Origin: Candidatus Merdenecus merdavium | Lineage (GTDB): Bacteria > Bacillota > Clostridia > Lachnospirales > Lachnospiraceae | Assembly: GCA_018715425.1 (NCBI GenBank) | Contig: DVLR01000134.1 | Coordinates: 1 to 7,980, forward strand | Direction of reading: 5' to 3' | Length of the DNA: 7,980 nucleotides | Shown here: piece after piece, positions 5,447 to 7,980 of the stretch | How the letters are laid out: every line of letters begins with the position of its first letter | How positions within the stretch are numbered: the stretch's first letter is position 1 | Made by a program: the position numbers and the translations under genes | The notes under the pieces: generated by a model | Told to the model about the DNA's origin: nothing | What the model saw: the letters and a program-made list of their open reading frames with translations, nothing else | Database searches by the model: none

Positions 5447-5920
5447 ATGACAGCTAAAAAAACAGGGGTATATCCCGTTTATGAAAATCAATTTCAGGTA
5501 AATACAGGTACAGCCGCAACTTCTGAAGATGGTACTTCAATTACTGGAGGAACCTTTAGCAATATTGCAGATATGGAAAGTTTCAGCGTGTCTTTTGATA
5601 ACGGAGTAGAAGAATGGACTCCGTTTGACCAAGCTGGATGGACTCGTCGATTAATGACTTCTAAATCAATTACAATTTCAGTATCAGGTAAACGAAATGT
5701 TGCTGATGCTGGAAATGATTTTATTTCGAATAAAGCATTTAAAAATGGACGTGATGCTGAAGTGGATATCCAATGGACATTCCCAGACGGTACAAAGGTA
5801 GTATTCTTGGGTGCAGTCATTAATATTACTGAGTTTGGCGCAGGTGATTCTACAAATGTTGCACCATTAGCTTTTGATGTAATGTCTAATGGTAAACCTA
5901 TCGTTGTTCCAGCTGTTTAG
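5447..5920 (+). CDS. Major tail (tube) protein
   Basis: The product is 157 residues and forms the tube of the non-contractile tail. The central stretch with FSVSFDNGVEEWTPFDQAGW, then TRRLMTSKSITISVSGKRN, is the hallmark of the tail tube family of Firmicute siphophages, and the protein is beta-rich throughout. GAGGA (5436-5440) precedes ATG 5447 by six bases, and the previous stop is two bases upstream. The usual add-on C-terminal Ig-like domain is absent, so this is the short form. Its stop TAG is part of the AGGAGGT ribosome site of the following 56-codon gene. Confidence 0.9.
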   Translation: MTAKKTGVYPVYENQFQVNTGTAATSEDGTSITGGTFSNIADMESFSVSFDNGVEEWTPFDQAGWTRRLMTSKSITISVSGKRNVADAGNDFISNKAFKNGRDAEVDIQWTFPDGTKVVFLGAVINITEFGAGDSTNVAPLAFDVMSNGKPIVVPAV

Positions 5921-5930
5921 GAGGTAACGC

Positions 5931-6101
5931 ATGTATAAGGTTATGCAACCGTTCGTGGATGCATACGATCGTAAGGAATATGGGGTAAATGACAAGTTTA
6001 CCCCTACTTATGATATAAAAGCTGAAAGATACGAACGATTAGTAAGATTAGGATATTTGAAGAAATTAAAAACAAAGAAAAAGGAGCAAGTAAATGAGTA
6101 A
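5931..6101 (+). CDS. 56-residue protein between tail tube and tail chaperone
   Basis: This short gene has a strong ribosome site (AGGAGGT at 5919-5925) five bases before ATG 5931. Its last eight bases overlap the start of the next gene (ATGAGTAA, 6094-6101). The protein reads MYKVMQPFVDAYDRKEYGVN, then KFTPTYDIKAERYERLVRLGY, and ends in a Lys-rich tail. The spacing of F-x-D, Y-x-V-N-D-x-F and R-x-x-x-L-x-x-x-G-Y resembles a small beta-helix domain often seen in phage genes near the head-tail junction. This match is from pattern memory. A small gene at this site is common in related phages, so it probably has a tail assembly role. It contains a perfect 8-base inverted repeat. Confidence 0.8.
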   Translation: MYKVMQPFVDAYDRKEYGVNDKFTPTYDIKAERYERLVRLGYLKKLKTKKKEQVNE

Positions 6102-6393
6102 AATCATTGATATTACTGAAAAATTAAGTTTCGATACTTCACCAGTCATTAAAATAAAAGATATTGAATTAAAGGTAAACGATGATGCATCTACAGCTTT
6201 AAAGATGATGGCTATTATGTCAGATTCTGGCGACAATGTTGGAATTAAAGAAATCGTTGATATGTATCAACTATTATTTGATGAAAAAGACCGCAAGAAA
6301 ATCGATGCGTTAAAATTGAAATTTACTGATTTTGCTGAGCTTGTAAAAACAGCGATGGGATTAGTAACAGGAAACGAAGAACTGGGAGAGTGA
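6094..6393 (+). CDS. Tail assembly chaperone, G-type (short product)
   Basis: The product is 99 residues, starting at ATG 6094 seven bases behind AAGGAG (6081-6086). Between tail tube and tape measure in siphophages lie two overlapping chaperone frames (lambda G and GT). The short product coats the tape measure during tail assembly and is not in the virion. Visible features are an N-terminal strand region (IDITEKLSFDTSPVIKIKDI) and helical repeats ending in ALKLKFTDFAELVKTAMGLV. The stop TGA (6391-6393) sits at the end of CTGGGAGAG, where ribosomes should shift frame to make the longer form. Position, size and the frame relationship support the call. Confidence 0.85.
   Translation: MSKIIDITEKLSFDTSPVIKIKDIELKVNDDASTALKMMAIMSDSGDNVGIKEIVDMYQLLFDEKDRKKIDALKLKFTDFAELVKTAMGLVTGNEELGE
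6382..6393 (+). other. Probable programmed ribosomal frameshift site (+1 or -2)
   Basis: The zero frame reads CTG GGA GAG TGA. The downstream frame is open only from 6368, after a TAA at 6365-6367, and continues past the TGA, so the switch must lie between 6368 and 6393. The offset needs +1 or -2, not the common -1. A -2 slip of the tRNA on GAG (6388-6390) can re-pair perfectly with GAG at 6386-6388, because the sequence is GAGAG. The slow stop codon TGA in the A site favours slippage. A +1 slip on GAG would re-pair poorly. Confidence 0.65.
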
Positions 6394-6724
6394 TGAACCG
6401 TACTATGATTTGATTGATGATTTTGAGTTAATTGTATCGTCAATGAGAACGCAGTACGGTTTATCTTTGTATTCAGATGAATTTAAAAAGATGTCTTGGA
6501 ACGAATTTAAAGCTCTATTGACTGGTATAGATGGGGAGACTCCACTTGGAAGAATTGTTCAAATTCGTAGTGAAGATGACCCTGATATGCTCAAACATTT
6601 CTCTCAAGGTCAACACGCTATTAGAAATGAATGGCGAAATAGATTGGCCAAAGAGAAAACAAGTCAAGAAATTGATAACTATTTAGAGCAAATCAAACAA
6701 GCATTTATTGAATTAGCAAAATAA
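6389..6724 (+). CDS. Tail chaperone extension, phage Gp15 family (T part of the G-T fusion)
   Basis: This is the second chaperone frame, expected to be made as a fusion to the 99-residue protein. The product would be about 210 residues by a -2 shift or 209 by +1. Its sequence, from DLIDDFELIVSSMRTQYGLS through KKMSWNEFKALLTGIDGETP and LGRIVQIRSEDDPDMLKHFS to AIRNEWRNRLA, is a clear Gp15 family match as known from Listeria A118-type phages. The T part binds the tail tube subunits and brings them to the tape measure. Independent initiation is unlikely. The only early candidates are TTG 6410 and ATG 6443, neither with a ribosome site at proper distance. Codons before TTG 6410 (EPYYDLIDDFE) look like genuine family sequence, which supports the shift. 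The coordinates given assume -2. Confidence 0.8.
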   Translation, partial: SDEPYYDLIDDFELIVSSMRTQYGLSLYSDEFKKMSWNEFKALLTGIDGETPLGRIVQIRSEDDPDMLKHFSQGQHAIRNEWRNRLAKEKTSQEIDNYLEQIKQAFIELAK

Positions 6725-6732
6725 GGAGGTGA
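6723..6732 (+). promoter_or_regulatory. Ribosome binding site that fixes a GTG start for the tape measure gene
   Basis: AAGGAGGTGA is a full-length match to the anti-Shine-Dalgarno sequence and overlaps the stop codon of the previous frame (6722-6724). It selects GTG 6737, with seven bases between AGGAGG and the start. No ATG lies in frame until codon 23. Confidence 0.9.
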
Positions 6733-6736
6733 GAGC

Positions 6737-7980
6737 GTGTCTCAAAAGGTTGGTGATATTCATTTAGACCTGAATGTCAATAAGCAAGGTTTCCAAAAGC
6801 AAATGAACGGTGTGATGGGATTTGCTAAAAAAGCTGCTGCAAGTATGGCTGCTTTATTTGCTGCAAAAAAAGTATTTGATTTTGGTAAACAAGCAATACA
6901 ACTTGGGTCAGATTTAACTGAAGTACAGAACGTTGTGGATGTTACCTTTCCAAAGATGACAAAACAAGTAGATGATTTTGCTAAAAATGCAGCACAACAG
7001 TTTGGATTGTCTGAAACGATGGCTAAACGCTATACTGGTACATTTGGTGCAATGGCAAAAGCTTTTGGTTTTGGTGAAAAACAAGCTTATGACATGTCTA
7101 CAGCGTTAACTGGATTATCAGGCGATGTGGCATCTTTTTATAATATCAGCCAAGATGAAGCATACACAAAGCTAAAATCTGTATTTACAGGCGAAACTGA
7201 AACATTAAAAGATTTAGGTATCGTAATGACTCAGAATGCATTGGACGCTTATGCAATGGCTAATGGTTATAACAAGACAACGAAAGAAATGTCCGAAGCT
7301 GAAAAAGTTGCTTTGCGGTTTGCTTTCGTGCAACAGCAACTTAGTCTTGCTGCTGGAGATTTTTCGAGAACTTCAGGTAGTTGGGCAAACCAAGTTAGGT
7401 TGATGAGATTGCAAATGGAGCAATTTATGGCAACTATTGGTCAAGGTTTGATTAATCTGTTTACACCAATTTTACGATTGATTAACACGCTCCTAGCTAA
7501 GATTTTAACCTTAGCAAATGCTTTTAAGGCGCTAACTGAATTATTAACTGGTAATAAATCATCAGGACAATCCAGTAGTATTGGTAGTGCATCTAAAGAA
7601 GCGAGTAATTTAGCTTCTGGTCTTTCTAACGCTGGTAAACAAGCAGGTGGACTTGGAAAAGCGACTGATGGTGTTGGTAAGTCTGCTAAAAAAGCCGCTA
7701 AGGAAATGAAAGCTTTGATGGGATTTGACCAAATCAACAAGCTAGACGAACAACCAGACAAATCAGATGGTGGTTCAGGATCTGGTGGAGGTGGCGGCGG
7801 TGGTGGTGACGATGCCATCCAAGGAGCTGAAGTTGATTTAGGTAAACTTGCTGAAGAATCAAGTAAGAATAATAAATTGTTGGATTTCTTCAAACCTATT
7901 CAGTTAGCGTGGGAAAAAGAAGGAAAACGAGTCATGGATTCCTGGAAAAACATGCTCCAAGAGGTCGGTTTGCTGATCCA
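6737..7980 (+). CDS. Tail tape measure protein (TP901-type core), 3' truncated by window end
   Basis: The frame is open from GTG 6737 to the last base: 414 codons are visible and no stop is reached. Tape measure proteins set tail length and sit inside the tube. The N-terminus (KVGDIHLDLNVNKQGFQKQM) is typical. Residues about 56-240 hold the TP901-type core, with LTEVQNVVDVTFPKMTKQVD, FGLSETMAKRYTGTFGAMAK, LTGLSGDVASFYNISQDEAY and SGSWANQVRLMRLQMEQFMA. A hydrophobic segment follows (231-266, LINLFTPILRLINTLLAKIL), probably the part that can insert in the host membrane at infection. Then come an Ala/Gly/Lys-rich helix, the recurrent LMGFDQINKL motif and an eight-glycine linker (350-357). The bulk of the helical ruler must lie beyond the window. 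Confidence 0.95.
   Translation, partial: MSQKVGDIHLDLNVNKQGFQKQMNGVMGFAKKAAASMAALFAAKKVFDFGKQAIQLGSDLTEVQNVVDVTFPKMTKQVDDFAKNAAQQFGLSETMAKRYTGTFGAMAKAFGFGEKQAYDMSTALTGLSGDVASFYNISQDEAYTKLKSVFTGETETLKDLGIVMTQNALDAYAMANGYNKTTKEMSEAEKVALRFAFVQQQLSLAAGDFSRTSGSWANQVRLMRLQMEQFMATIGQGLINLFTPILRLINTLLAKILTLANAFKALTELLTGNKSSGQSSSIGSASKEASNLASGLSNAGKQAGGLGKATDGVGKSAKKAAKEMKALMGFDQINKLDEQPDKSDGGSGSGGGGGGGGDDAIQGAEVDLGKLAEESSKNNKLLDFFKPIQLAWEKEGKRVMDSWKNMLQEVGLLI

Noticed and set aside
6410..6412. TTG 6410 as an independent start for the Gp15-type protein
   Set aside because: The nearest purine-rich site (GGAGAG, 6385-6390) is about 19 bases away, family-like residues precede the TTG in frame, and the G/GT arrangement predicts a frameshift fusion.
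7441..7893. Minus-strand open frame with a polyproline run opposite the tape measure gene
   Set aside because: It is the antisense shadow of the tape measure gene, and the prolines are the complement of the eight-glycine linker. No ribosome site or family resemblance supports it.

Overview
The window is part of the late structural (head and tail) operon of a temperate-type siphophage or prophage of a low-GC Gram-positive host, most likely in the Lactobacillales. The evidence is low GC content, strong AGGAGG-type ribosome binding sites, tight gene packing on one strand, and the order of recognisable families: minor capsid protein 2, scaffold, major capsid, three minor capsid/connector proteins, tail tube, tail chaperones with a frameshift, then tape measure. 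From memory this order resembles Listeria A118-type and related lactic acid bacterial phages. A scaffold carrying an LQFFA motif also points to a Firmicute host with the L27-processing protease Prp. All supported genes are on the + strand. No tRNA, rRNA, CRISPR array, insertion sequence, integrase or attachment site was seen.

Layout. Bases 1-1369 are the 3' part of a minor capsid protein 2 (MuF-like) gene whose C-terminus carries an HEYTH zinc-protease motif. A 94-codon gene follows immediately (1373-1657), with an intrinsic terminator overlapping its stop codon. Next come two tiny genes (38 and 64 codons, 1694-2008) and a second candidate terminator. This 1370-2030 block looks like an accessory (moron-like) insert in the head module. 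A 130-base leader (2009-2140) before the scaffold gene holds three tandem hairpins. Their stems differ in sequence, all three present the same AGACA loop, and each is followed by AAAACTG.

Bases 2141-3684 encode scaffold and major capsid. Bases 3684-5444 encode a small coiled-coil protein and four head-tail connection proteins: connector, stopper, tail-completion and tail terminator. Bases 5447-5920 encode the tail tube. A 56-codon gene follows, then the tail assembly chaperone pair, where the second reading frame has no credible start and must be reached by a +1 or -2 ribosomal frameshift. The tape measure gene starts at GTG 6737 and runs off the window end.

How the parts fit. The scaffold directs capsid protein into procapsids around a portal encoded upstream of the window. 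The minor capsid protein sits inside the head and may be delivered with the DNA. The connector series closes the head and joins the tail. The chaperones organise tape measure and tube polymerisation. The two most notable items are the possible capsid-borne metallopeptidase effector with an adjacent candidate immunity gene, and the triple AGACA hairpin leader in front of the scaffold and capsid genes.
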